A stretch of 64,000 nt of DNA from Rotaria sp. Silwood1 (Eukaryota; Rotifera; Eurotatoria; Philodinida; Philodinidae). A model generated the notes under the pieces. The model was not told where the DNA came from, did not search any database, and worked only from the letters and a program-made list of their open reading frames with translations. The stretch is taken from assembly GCA_905250075.1 (NCBI GenBank), contig CAJNOP010000010.1:3601822-3665821 (forward strand), in the 5' to 3' direction. Positions 29,691 to 42,600 of the stretch are shown one piece after another. Every line of letters starts with the position of its first letter. Positions within the stretch are counted from its first letter, which is position 1. The position numbers were made by a program, and so were the translations under genes.

Positions 29691-32600
29691 TCAAGGTTCA
29701 CCCTCGAGTAAAGACGAGTAGTGAACGCAACGCTTGTAAGACTTTTTCAGAGTTCATGATGTTGTATGGAAAGTCTAGTTGTTCGTTTACTTACACATTT
29801 GATGAAATTATATCCAAATTGAGGAGTTTGTGCGAATGCATTGATAATCAGAACTAGTACGTTGACAGTACTATGGTAGTTCGGATGTTTGTGTTGGAGT
29901 GAATTGGAGTAGAGTGGGATAAAAATTTGTTATGGACCCTAGGAAGTTTCTTCGCGCTGACACAAACTGCACGCGGTTTGTTAGTTTTGTACCGGAGGTA
30001 AAAGGGTTTCCCACACAAAGCACAAAGCTTAGTTTGATCTATCTGTCTTTCAAAGGGTTTTGTACTCTTGCTAGGGAATCTTTTCGGTTTCGGTACGAAA
30101 TCAAATAAAGGCCTGATGGTGGTGTTCGGCAAAATTTCTATTTTTTTTGTAACATATATTATTTGTTAGAGTGCAGGTCATTTTGTATGCTTTTTAAAGT
30201 CGTGAACAATAAATAGCAACATAGGTGTCACATTTTCACTGTTGGTGCTATCGTATGGGTTCGGATACTCCTCATGCACTATGATTGTGTCTCGGCTAGC
30301 AAGACGCTGAAAAAGTTCATTCGTTAGATGAGATGATAACTTCATTTTATGCAGTTCACAGAGTTTGTTACCTTGACTTCGAGATCAGTATAGTAGTGAA
30401 GATACCGATGGGAGTATAGAGTTGTTTTTTTAAGTTTCGATACGGTAACTTCGAAGTTGGAAGAATATTATAATTGATATAATGTGATTAGTTTAGTTGA
30501 TGGTTCTTAATGGAATGTCGTTTACTATCGTGTGCACTTCGTGGTCTTCGATTGTTTTTTCTTACTGTCACATTTTCAGCGTGAAGTTTCCATTGGCCTC
30601 TATGTGATTGGTAATATATAGCTACCATGAGATATGAAGGGAGTGAAAAATGAATAATTTAGTTTCAGTATTGTGAACAACTGGAGGAGTAAAAGCACTG
30701 CTGACCTAAAAATGAAGTATGGTTGAGCTATATTCTTTGACAAGTCGGATCTAGATTACTAGGAACACATTTCTGAATAGTTTTTAAACTGGAGAAGAGA
30801 ATGCGAAATCTACATTATTAAGGTTAACACTTTAAGGGAGAAGTCATACAGAGAAGAGATGAGAGCAGAAGTGATGTGTAATTATGAGTCGATGTTACAA
30901 GAACATCGAGATTCCAGTTTTCGTTTCCTTCCTTCATATAGCTCAGTTTTGCTCAGGCCAAGGATACATGGTTCATATTTTTATGATGCGAGAGTTATAA
31001 CTATAAGATATAAGAGGATGTTTGCTGACACTTCAATTTTTGAAAGTTCATCTATATCTCATTTATTTTTAATGAATTATAACGTGTTGTGCTGAATCGA
31101 TTTATAGCTCGATTCAAACTAAGATCTGCTAAAACAATTTGAAATTTCGTTTTCGATTTTCAATAATGTTATTTGAAAACTGGTAAGTAATTATTATGTT
31201 CATAAAATAAATATTATTGTGATAATGATAACCTTTCGTTCAACCGAAAGCTTTAAAAAATAATCTGCCACCGTCTTCCAGTAACGTCATCAAGTTCGGA
31301 ATAATATTTGATTGAATTTGGTCGTTTATCAGTATTAAGATTTAATTGCTGAATACCCACCGACTTTTTAAAGGATCCTATACTCATTAGTACGAACTTC
31401 TCACACAATGTATCGATGAAATATCTGTCAAATTATGTTTCGAATACAAAAGCATGATGTTTCATGATGTTATAAAACATTATTCTGTTGTCAGCGTCGA
31501 ATCTACTTTTGGACGCTCCTACATGATCAAATAAAGTTCTAGAACTAGTTCACTAATACTTTAATGGAATAGGTGATAAACATAATTATCAAACTGTCAC
31601 TTTTCTGAAACTAACTTTGGTTGAGTATTTGTAGCATCCTGTATTCTGTCTTGACATTTTTAATAACAATTATTGAGAGAATATTGATTGCTCATACATA
31701 TTCAAAACACTCACGATATTCTGATGATTCACCGTCATTTTCTCCAAACAAATCGAACTTTCGGATTATAGAATTGGTAGTCACTAACTTTTCAAAATAT
31801 TCCTAGTTACTACTGTTACATTAGCCCACAAGAGAAATCTGAGGACGTGCCGCATACTCTGACATTTGGGTGATAAAATTTTACCTTAGTCATTAAGGAT
31901 CAGTATTATTTTTCAAACCAACAAAATATCCGGTAAACCTATCACTAACAGGAATTCCTCTAGAAAAAGAGTTGCGTGATCATCAGACATGCATTATGGA
32001 TATAAACAGTTATCTTCATATTTATAATTCATGTTGCTTCAAAATTATAATTTATCAAGTCATAGGAACACTCTTAATATTTTTCAAGGAAATAATGACT
32101 ACTACCAATGATAAATAAGAACGATACACGTATCACATGCAATATTTATTGTAACAAGACATACTTCGATATAGCCCTTGACTATATGAGCAGATATTTG
32201 TTTAACAATGGTAGTCATGATTGAAATTGAACATCATTAAAAGATATTTCAGTCTAGTCCGCACGTCCAACAAAGTTACTTGATAGAAAAAGCAACTTCT
32301 TGTTGTTTTTCGACAAAAAATTGTTATTCCAGAATTGATTAATGTTTCTTTCTTATGAAAATTGCCTTTATCTTCTTTCAAAAGACTTTTCCAATACTAT
32401 AAGAAAGAGTAAAAATGAATCTCATTTTAAATACTACAAACTGAGTTTTGGAAATCAACCAGAGTAAATAGTGCTAGTAAGTTTTGCCCAGTTGATTGTT
32501 GATCATTAAATTTCCATATGTCCATAGTCAATATCTTTAAAGCGAACGCACTTTACCGAGATGTGTCTTGTAGCTTTCATATCTCGGTCATTTTACGTGC

Positions 32601-35310
32601 TAATATTGTACTTTTTCTACCATGGAAAAAAAAGCACTAAACTTTGCATCTAGTGATATAAAGAAACAAATTTTAATTGTTAAAATAGTTGAGTAGTGAG
32701 TGGTAGAAAATCAAAAATAAACAACATTCATTTTATGTACGTTTTCTTAAAGCAAATGTATCAGCTTAGAACAAGTTTAAAAAAAGGAATGAGTGTAAAA
32801 TTCACTCATGTTTGCCACCAAATTTCATCGAAATATTTTTGCAATTGGTATCATTTGGTTCTTCATATTCAACTCTATCATATCTTAGTGGCTTAGTTCA
32901 ATTGATGCTAATTTGAATTTTCAATTAAATTTTAAAGAAATATACTTAATTTTCATCTTTTTCAATCCAGTCTCTTAGTATTTGATAGCTGCGACAATTC
33001 TGAAGATATTTGTCAGAAGTTCTGTGAATTTCGGTCTTAAAAAGTAATATATGAATGATATATTCAAGAACACTTAATCTACAGCTAAAATTTTTGTTGA
33101 GTTTGCTTTATTGCCATCACACATAAATCGAATGCACAGTATATTTCTTTAAAATTTAATTAATAATTCAAATTAGCATTAATTGAGTTGATATGGTCCG
33201 AATATGGTAGAACTGAATACGAAATATCAAATAATACCCTTTGTCAAATAATCCACTGAAATCTTCAAGCAAACATGGATCAATTTTGCACTCATTTCCC
33301 TTCTTTGCTTGTGCTGCGCTGATGTGTTGGTTTTAGGGCAATGTATATACAGCGAACGTTTTAGTTTTTTGATTTTTTACCATTCATTACTCACCTATTT
33401 TAACAACTACAAATTATTACTCTATATCGTAGAATACAAGTTTTGTGCTGTTTTTCGCAATGTAAAAGTAACAGTTCTAGAATTTAAGAGTCACAATATG
33501 CACCTATGTGAAGCGCGTTCGGTTTAATGACACTAACTCTAGGTACTAATAGCAAGTTACTTAATAAATACGTATAAATATATGCTCGGTGTAATTTTAT
33601 TGCTTTTGGACAACTTTCATCCATTCAGAAAACTACCCACACAAATCTTTCTTATTAGTAACTCATACTTTTAAAGCGATCTTTTCTTCTTTTTATCTTC
33701 GTGAAGAAATTTCGAGAATTTCTATATTGACATCACGAAGGACATGTTTAATGATTTCTTTACTTTAGAAAAAAACAAGGAAGTTCATCGACGAACATTG
33801 ATGACAGATCATTTTTGTATCTTCTCGTCGTAAAGTACAGCTTAGAATTCATCATCAACATATTAGAAAGATGTCAAGGTTTTCTACATGAATCACATCC
33901 TATTCTGTCATCTATTGAAGGACATCAAAATGAACGATTGATGTCATTGAAAGAATAGAATTTCTTTTTCATATTTGTCATAGTATCAATTTTCGATCGA
34001 AAGTATTTAGAGCTAAGCAACCTGTTGATGACATAATAAAACAACGTATCTCCGTCGATTATGTTATATAAATTTGAATGGAATACAAATCAATCGAATT
34101 ATTATTTTTTTCTTATTGAAACTTTATGTAATGAGAATTGACAAAAAGCAAAAAACTATATGGCTTTCATATCTGAAATTGTTTATTTCTGCACTTTCTG
34201 AACTTCTATTTACCAATGACATCGTTTATTAAGGTGAGAAAGCTGATTTGTATACAAGCAATTTACAAGTTCTTACAGTAGATTAGTTTCATGATACACG
34301 TGTGTAATATCACCATGTATACAATAAAATGTCATGATAATCTATTAATTAAAAATCATTCACTATTACAAAAATGAAACTGAGATTATTAGTACAAAAC
34401 AGATATTTTTGACAGCATGGTCAGTATTTTACTTTAGTGATTTGAATATGATACAACTTCATGCAATAAAATCACCATGTAAATTATTAAAATAAAGTGT
34501 TTATTCAACAATTCAAAAAGAAGAAAACTATCACACTCAACTTGAAGTTCGTGTTAAAGGATGTTGAATGCACAAAACACAGTTAAATTTCAATTTTTTT
34601 CGGTTCTGAAAAAAGTAAGCAAATACTTCACGTTTTTCGCGCAAGGTTTGATAAGCATGAATGAAAAGTTATACTATGTCAAGACAGATCTTATATTCGA
34701 AATTTTAAACTCTCGAGTATGTTGATATCAGTATTGAATGAAAGTCAATATTTTTCGAAGTTTAAACGAGACTGAAAACAAATTGACGTCAGGCATTTGA
34801 TAATGAACCATAGATGTATTAATACGTAAAATCAAAATTTATTTTTATTTTTATTCTGTTTCAAAAAAAAATTAGATACACGTCATTTGGCTCTCAAATA
34901 TGACGTATGAGATATCCTATGTCGATACCTTATGATTCATTTTTTTGTTGGACGGCCTCACGTAGTAGTATTTGTTTTTGTAAAGTATATGAAAAGAAAA
35001 AAAAATAACGACAAAAGCATTTAGCCGGATGACGTCCTGAAGAATAAGCGGAATAATGTTAGAAATTGACGAGTGTCGATACAAAGTCTGTCATGCTAGA
35101 TGTTGTTGACTTAGAACAGAACAGAAAAGAAAAAAAGAAAAACGGCTACAGAAGAGAAGAAAAAAAGCACTCGCGTAGGAAGAAACAGCGAATTCATTTT
35201 ATCATTCATTCCGTCATTGCCTTAAGAGAAACGTGTATAAATAACACAGTCTCCATCGCTATCATACATTATTCTTAAGCTTTTCTATTACCCACAACAA
35301 CAAAAAAAAC
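29691..35310. other. Gene-poor intergenic region
   Basis: About 5.6 kb with no gene that I can support. The part from 29700 to 30700 is less AT-rich and contains overlapping open frames on both strands, including a minus-strand one at 29854-30132 with a CALCGKPF zinc-knuckle-like motif. From 31 kb on the sequence is plain AT-rich DNA with short chance frames (30859-31095, 31621-31806, 32696-32896, 33309-33527, 35066-35278). Confidence 0.45.
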
Positions 35311-36338
35311 ATGAGTAAGTTTTATTGCAGTTTATTTTTATTTTTTTATCGAATGACCATTGAGCCAAGAAGAAATTCTATGGAAGTATTTATTATGTCA
35401 GTCTTTACTTTAGTACGTTACCAAGCGCGATAAATCATTGAAAAAACACTCCTAATATAAAAGAAAAATCTGTCGTGTTTTTAAGATGAAGGGTTTTGTA
35501 AATGACAATCATTGATAAAAAGCAACCTAACATTGAGACATGATTTTGTCGTGGAGAATCGATTAAAATAAAAAAAAACATCCAGATCATAAGCAAAAAT
35601 ATTCTTTTATAATTAAGAAAAGGTTTTTGACTTTTAACGATGGAAAAATGACAAATAGTTTTGTTTTTAAATATGATGATTTATTGAAGGTTATTACTCT
35701 TCAGAATGAAGTGAATTTATAAGAAAAATAATCTATAGAAATTTTGTTTTGAATAGATTTTATAACAAAACAAATCGAAAAAAAAACAGGTATGGATTTA
35801 AATGGTGATGGTGTGATCGGTTCAGGTATGACTTTATTTAAACTTAAGTGATAAAAAAAATTTTTAACTTTTAATAATAGGTTATGGACGTGGTGGTTAT
35901 GGTGGTGGCTATGGACAAGGACACGGTGCTGGAGGAGGCTTGATTAATCAATTAGAAAAAGCTACACATATGGATCTTAACGGTGATGGACGTGTTGGTG
36001 GTGGTTATGGTCATGCCCCACCTTACAATCAATATGGACCTCCTGGTTATCCTCCACAATATAATCAATATGGTGGTGCACCACCCTGTCCTTCAAATTA
36101 TGGTCCATATGGTGGCCCTCCAAACTATAACCAGTATGGTGGTGCTCCTTATCCTCCACAAGTTAATCAATATGGCGGACCTGGATATGGAGCTGCTCCA
36201 TACCACGGTGGTAGCAGTGGTGGTGGTGGTTTGATTAATCAATTGGAAAAAGCTACAGGTATGGATCTCAACGGTGATGGTCGTGTCGGTGGTTCTGGTT
36301 ATCGTCAACCTCACAATCCATATGGTCATCCTTATTAA
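35311..36338 (+). CDS. Gly/Tyr/Pro-rich protein with three half-EF-hand repeats
   Basis: Three exons, 35311-35314 (only ATGA), 35757-35825 and 35881-36338, join in phase to give 176 aa. A repeat of about 18 residues, QLEKATGMDLNGDGRVGG, occurs three times: about residues 7-24 (QIEKKTGMDLNGDGVIGS), 48-65 and near 144-162. Each has a short helix followed by D-x-N-x-D-G-x-[IV]-G, the calcium-binding half of an EF-hand or dockerin loop, but lacks the distal glutamate. The repeats are separated by Gly/Tyr-rich (GYGRGGYGGGYGQGHG) and Pro/Tyr/Asn/Gln-rich (YNQYGGAPYPP, XYPPX-like) spacers of low complexity. There is no signal peptide or membrane segment. Function is unknown; calcium-responsive assembly or phase separation is a guess. 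The mini first exon is inferred from a perfect ATGA|GTAAGT site and phase. AATAAA lies at 36452. Confidence 0.8.
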
Positions 36339-39310
36339 AACGATACCAGCAATATTATAAACATGAGTTTTTCTCGTTGTAAATTCTACTCTATCTATAA
36401 GAATATTAATTAAAGTTTTGAAATGGTTATTGTATATTTTGAGTTCTATGTAATAAAGCACAACTTAGATCTATGAGAAAATAAAAAGTTTTTGTGATTC
36501 TATTTGACTTATAATTTAGTAAAAATATAGATAGAGAGACATACTATTATGACGTCTATGCCGAAATTCTGTCGGTCGTTCATCAATCAGATCTATACTA
36601 TATTCTTTATGTGTCTTCATATCAACCCCCAATATGTCAAAAGCAGCATAAATACTATACGAACTAACAAGAAAAGTATAACAATAATCTAGTATCATGA
36701 ATTTTCGAAATATCGAGAACAAATACACATCCAAACTCAAAAGTCGTTCCAACAGTTTAAGTGAATTGTCACGTACCTGAAGTGTTGAAAATAGATTATT
36801 TACCATAAACAATGACTTCTACTGATAGAAGTAACACACATTAGGTTTCAATAATCGAGCATTGTGAATCATTAAGCAGCAGAGGACGCGATTTTTCTAT
36901 GGTCATTTTCAGATATGCTTTGATGCTTCATGAATTACATTAGACGTGAATGATCAAAATGAAATAATCATTGCTTACAATACTTTCTCATCCTAATGTG
37001 CCTATGATTGATTCAGCTAAAATTTGAGAGATGTTTAGAACAGAATAGAATGTTGTACACGCATGTTAGTTAGTAAAAATTAGAGTAAAATCTGAACTTC
37101 AAATCTTGTACGAGACATATTTTCTCCGAATGAATCTCAAGAGGAAGAAAAGTTCAAAAACAAACACCTCCAACAAGATTCTTGCAACTTCACTATCGAG
37201 CAATACAATTTCATATTTTCTGTTAATTTTTTTAAATCAGAAGGAACATGAATTAGATTCCTCATGTCACTCTATAAAAGTATAGGACTTCAAAAGCATA
37301 CCATTTATATAAGATTTGCTGTAACTATATAAGATACTGGTAATCTCGAAGAAACATCTTTAGAGTTCTAACGAGTTCTAAAAACAATAGTTCAGATTGT
37401 AGGCTGTTGTTATTTCGTGCATGGTATTCGATCAACTTAAATAAAAAAAATATTTTCACGTTATGAACAACGATGATACATCAAGTTTTCTTCTAAAGAA
37501 ATGAAAAGACTACGTTTGATTTATTTTTCATCTGTTTCAGACATGTATGTTCAGATTATTAGAAATAAACTCAAACTTAATAAAGGTTTTTCAAAAAAAA
37601 AATCGTGTTTTGTTTTTGTTTTTATAGTGCAAACTATTTTTTCTTCTTATTATTGTTGTATTTACCACACGTCAAAGTATATTAACAAAATATTTACAAT
37701 CTCAGTGGGAGTAAAATTTGAAACACGATGAAATGCTGTCATTGTAAAACAAAAAAGAATCCATCAGCATAGATGTCGGTTTATGAACCGCTACCTATTG
37801 TTGATGTCTATCAATAAAAAATTATGTTAATCACAATATATTTCAATCAGTATAGGAGAATGACAGAGAAAATGTATCTTGAAGTCAGCTGTGTTTCATA
37901 CTAATTCTGCATCAAATTAGTATCGTGGGTATTCTCGTCATAACCCACGAGACGGGAATGGGTATGCTATAAGATATGTATCACAATGTATGACGCAGAA
38001 GAAATATTATCAAGGCGTTCTCAAATCCCACGAAAGAAGTGAGGAAGATGGCAGAGTATATAGTCGAATGACTCATTAGTATGACATATAATCAATTTCA
38101 ATAATACTTCACGTGATAGGGCATGAAAGGTGCTATAAAGTGAATATTCTGTTGCAGTTTAGCTTCTGCTGTGCATCTACTGGCAGAAGCTTTTAAAAAT
38201 GAAAATAAAATCAATTAAATCACAACTTATTATTTCGACGAAAATAAAAAAAACGAAATAGTACGTCTATGTATGGATATGTGAATCTTTTTAAAAGAAT
38301 CATCACTTTTTTTTGTCGAGCAATATTGGAATATGGGGGAAATTCTTGAAAAATAGGACATTATAAGATTGATTTAGTAAAACATAAGAATCATACAAAA
38401 TATAAGACGACGACAAAGTCAAGAAATGAAAAAATCAAGTGTAATGCTGTTTTTCTTTGGCCTAAAAGGTACTCTTTTCAATAGTATGTTGGAAGTTAAA
38501 TTGATTCTTGTTTTTATAACAAAATATTGCTTTTTCTTGACAAGAAAATTAAGTGAATTGGTCTTTCTTTACTGCCTGGCTAGTTTGAAATACTAAAAGA
38601 AAATATCGTTTCAGTTATTTTCTCTGCTAAACTACTATGACCAGAAATATTTTGAACAAATGATGTCTAAGGCAATCAGTTCATGCATAATTTATGACAA
38701 TTATGATTAATGTTCTTGCAAAATGATATTTCTTTAAAAAGATTGTATTTTTCAAAAATTTTATTTTTTCAAACCCATTCCTTTTTGATATTGACAATTA
38801 CGAACGTGCTTAGACACTGAGTTAGCACCAACAGATAATTTATAAATTAGTAATTTTTCACATTGATTGCATAGGACATATCTATGCTGTATTTTCTTTG
38901 CATAAATACAACGCAGATTATTCTATAAAGCTGAATATTTTAGTGTCACTGTTGGTCCAACGAGTTTTGCTTATCAATTGACTGCTCGATTTTCTTTTCT
39001 TTTATTAATATTATGTTCTTTTCAACTAAGCGAAAAGATTTTTTTTCGTAGACTAGCAGCTCCTCAATGTTAAATGTCTTTGTTGACAAGTATGATGATT
39101 GATATTCATATAGGTGAATTTTGAATGATCAACCGTAATTTCTTTTTGATCAATTTTATTGAAAGTCAAGAAACAGAAAATAGTTTCATTACGACCGGGT
39201 ACACAAATGTTTCTGATTAAAAAGAATATACACAAAAAGAAATTCACCATCATACACAATAATTAATCACTGTGTCATTAACAATAATAATCAAGCTAAA
39301 AATAACTTTA
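36339..39310. other. Intergenic, includes one diverged duplicated block
   Basis: About 3 kb downstream of the Gly/Tyr-rich gene. Apart from the block at 37225-38220 that resembles 51990-52960, nothing was recognised. Frames at 36516-36812, 37501-37731 and 39053-39259 have no coding character. Confidence 0.45.
37225..38220 (+). repeat. Diverged duplicate, partner of 51990-52960
   Basis: The two blocks align co-linearly in the same orientation through many short shared words. Examples are ATATAAGATTTGCTGTAACT against TGTAAGATTTTCTATAACT, GATTGTAGGCTGTTGTTATT against AATTGTAGGTTATTTGTTTC, and ACTAATTCTGCA in both. Divergence and indels are substantial, so the duplication is old. No coding content was recognised in either copy. 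Confidence 0.6.
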
Positions 39311-39661
39311 TTATCTTTGTTGCACAAGTGCATTTTCTAAACAAATAAGTACCATAAAAAGTGGTAATAAACTCGTACAATATTCAAATTCTTTATGACT
39401 ATTAAAATCCACAATATGTTCAGTTCGTATAAGTGCTAAAATTGTATTTAAAACATTTTTACCACCAACTTTATCTTCAAGATAAAGACGTAATTTAAAT
39501 ATAATTTCTTCTGGTGTTGCATTTACTTTTTGTGCTTCATGTACACAATGAAGACCATCAAGATAATCATCTGTTGTCAACATAGGCATTGGTGGTGTTG
39601 ATGATGATGAACAACAAGTTGCAGTATGAACACTTTCAGATGAAAATGATGGATCATTCAT
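39311..39661 (-). CDS. Small protein of unknown function
   Basis: A single open frame of 116 aa with a more coding-like composition than its surroundings. The N-terminal 30 residues are Ser/Thr/Pro-rich (CCSSSSTPPMPMLTTDDYLD). They are followed by an apparently helical region (NATPEEIIFKLRLYLED, KNVLNTILALIRTEHIVD) and a hydrophobic segment near the C-terminus (LLPLFMVLICLENAL) that could be a membrane tail or buried helix. No family recognised. It is isolated: the nearest genes are 3 kb and 5.4 kb away. It might be a single-exon gene, the last exon of something longer, or chance. Codon pattern (many third-position A/T but clean heptad-like hydrophobics) favours a real protein. Confidence 0.5.
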   Translation of the reverse strand: MNDPSFSSESVHTATCCSSSSTPPMPMLTTDDYLDGLHCVHEAQKVNATPEEIIFKLRLYLEDKVGGKNVLNTILALIRTEHIVDFNSHKEFEYCTSLLPLFMVLICLENALVQQR

Positions 39662-42600
39662 ATTAATTATTCAATCAAAAATAATGTCAAAAAAACTCAA
39701 TGACTACTTCTTTTGGATTTAAAAAATAAGTTAACGTCTTATGATAAAAATAATCGATCGATGATAGCGACATAGAAAGTTTCACCAATGAAAGTTTATA
39801 AAATACAGATGACAGTATAATACAAGAGAATTTTCTTGCTTTTATTAATAATTGAAATATTCGAAGAAAAATAAATATGAATACTAAGAAATATTTTAAA
39901 CTTGTGTGTAGAAGAATGATATTCTAATCTCTTTGAACCGTAAAAATTTCGATTAAAAATTGAAATTGAATCGAACGCAATTTTACCTATTTGTTTTCAT
40001 TGATGTCCGAAATATGATGTAAGTGTGTGAGGGATGATAGTACTCGCTCTATTGTATAAGCTAAAAAAGATCATATTATGTAATAGAAAAGTCTATTTAT
40101 CTTATGGTAATAAAGTAACTCTTTCGTACAAATTTTTTCAAGCATAATTATCCATTTTATCTAATTACTTTTAATCAATGCATCAGCAAAAGACTGTAAC
40201 TCATGAGTATTTCAGACAAACTCTTTATGATTTATTGCTTTTGATACTATTACGTTTATACTGACTTTTATTATTGAATCAGTAGAAGCACATTACCTAG
40301 TAAATATTTGATGATAGCTAACGTCGTCTATATACAAGCACAACATGTTTCATTTGAAATATCACAGATGAACTTCTTCCATATGAATGTAATTGTGATG
40401 GATGTTATCTATCTACTTATTTCACTGTTGAATATCAAATTGAAAACGGTACAAAAATATTCACTACGATTCATATTAATCAGATATCGTGAGGATTATA
40501 AATTCGGATATTTTTTTTTATTTACAATCGAGAGATATGTAAGAGCTTGGTTTTTTTATTTTCAGTATTATCATTTCATATTGGATCTAATTAAAAAAAC
40601 TTCTGTGTCTAATAGGCTACACTGAAGATTTATTTTATTTCTTTTTGTTCATAATATAAGTTTCTATGACCTTTTCTAATTAAGGTTAGCGATAATTACA
40701 TGTACGTCATTTATCTGAACTAGATGATCAGTGTTCAATGGTGAATGTCTACTGAAATATTTGCTTCAGCTATGCTTATTGTTGGTTTTGATGAGGCTCA
40801 TAAAACGAAAAATTTGATCGCACAAAGCTTCACGTTGATTCTTGAATTACTTCCGAACTTTTAGAGTACTTTGTTTTATTTCCGATATGCTCGGACATGT
40901 TTTGTAGGTTAGTTTTTTCAAGGATGTTTCTTAGATAACACTTATTCGGTTTGTTCAAAATGGAAAATATGTATAATTTGCTCTTGTAGAATGACAGAAT
41001 GAAACGTTCATCCTTTTAGAAAAATGAATAATATTTTAATGACATTATAATGACATTTTAATGTGTCATTCGAAGGCTTCAACATAGTTGACCTTATTTC
41101 TTATATTATGGGAATAAAATACAGATTTTTCTGATATCTGTCATGTAGATAAATGACTGTTGACCTAAGACATGTTTTACCATGTACAATATCGATAGGG
41201 AATCTTTGTTTTTTTTTTAAATATCCATGTATTCAGTAACCACATTAATTCTATATACTAATGACTAGGCTATAAAAAGAATTTTGTTTAAAATTTTTAT
41301 AAACTTTGATGATATTCACTAGTCTAGCAAAATAAAAGAACGATATGAAAACTCGTAGATGAAACATCCTCATGCATTCATAGAATGATATAATGTCCAT
41401 TGAATAGAGAGGTAGAGTGATACAGAAATTAAATTACATTAAATAGAACGATATTTGCATGAGTAAAATTAATAATTAGTTTATATTGATCAATATATCC
41501 ATATCAATTATTAATACCTTCTCAAAACATCACTAATCGGTACATTGTTTAGAACATCATAAATTAATTCATTTTAAAACAATATTGTTGAAATATGAAA
41601 GTGTATGATTATTCACATTATTACTAATGCTAAAATAACAACAATTGTCTTCCTATAGTACCTCTTGTTTGCTCAAGGTTTATGAGCATCTTATCTACGA
41701 AACTATGTAAAGAAGATAACTTTATCTTTGAAGACAAAAGTAAATAGTGCAATCTTCTCTAATTAACGTAGATTCATGCGTAAGAACATTTAACACACGT
41801 ATAATACACGTCCTGGTATCTGCTAATTCCATAAACATAAACCAATATCATCAGAGTACTCTTTGGTAGATTAACTTTTTCTTAATAGTTGATGTAGAAA
41901 AAATATATATCAAGTTATGTTCTCCACTATTTATATTTGATAAAGGACTATCTGAAAAAGATATGAGTACATTCAATGGTCCGCTGTGATGAATACAGAG
42001 GATGGCTTAATTTAGCTGTAAGGGTATTGAGAAATATATTTTTATATTATAGTTAGAATTGTAAGACAATCCATTGGTCGATAATGACGACTGAAATTTT
42101 CCAATAAGTTTTCTAAAAACTTTCTCAATGTTGACAAATTTTAAAAAAAGAAAGAAAAGGATGGTAGAGAATTGATTGACAAGAAACTATACGGTAACAT
42201 CTTCAACAACTGTTTTAGAATGTCGAAAATTTTCAAAAAACCAAAATATCTCTTTTTGTGCTGCAGCGACGGCAATGACTCAGTTGATCGACTTACAGCT
42301 CTAACTATATTTATGTCCTTCATATAAAATGAGAATTAATTATTAGAACCGAGAACGAATTCTTATAATTCTAATTGTCATATATAATAAAAGTAGATTA
42401 ACTGTCACATCAATGCTCAGTTTAATGAGTATGCTAATATTTTTATGGAAAAAAAAATCTTGAATTTATACAAGTGAAATGACTTTCAAATTTTATAATG
42501 TGAATTTTTGAATTTAAGATTCTGAGTCTATATTTAACATAAAATTGTATTCATAAACATCAAAAATTTCTCAATCTTATTATTTAATAATAACAAGAAG

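Noticed and set aside
35977-36461. His-rich and Thr-rich frames overlapping the Gly/Tyr-rich gene on both strands
   Set aside because: Shadows of the repetitive coding sequence; they do not continue into phase-matched exons.
40308-40625. 105-residue plus-strand frame
   Set aside because: Ile/Phe/Tyr-rich chance frame in AT-rich DNA, with no supporting exon or homology.
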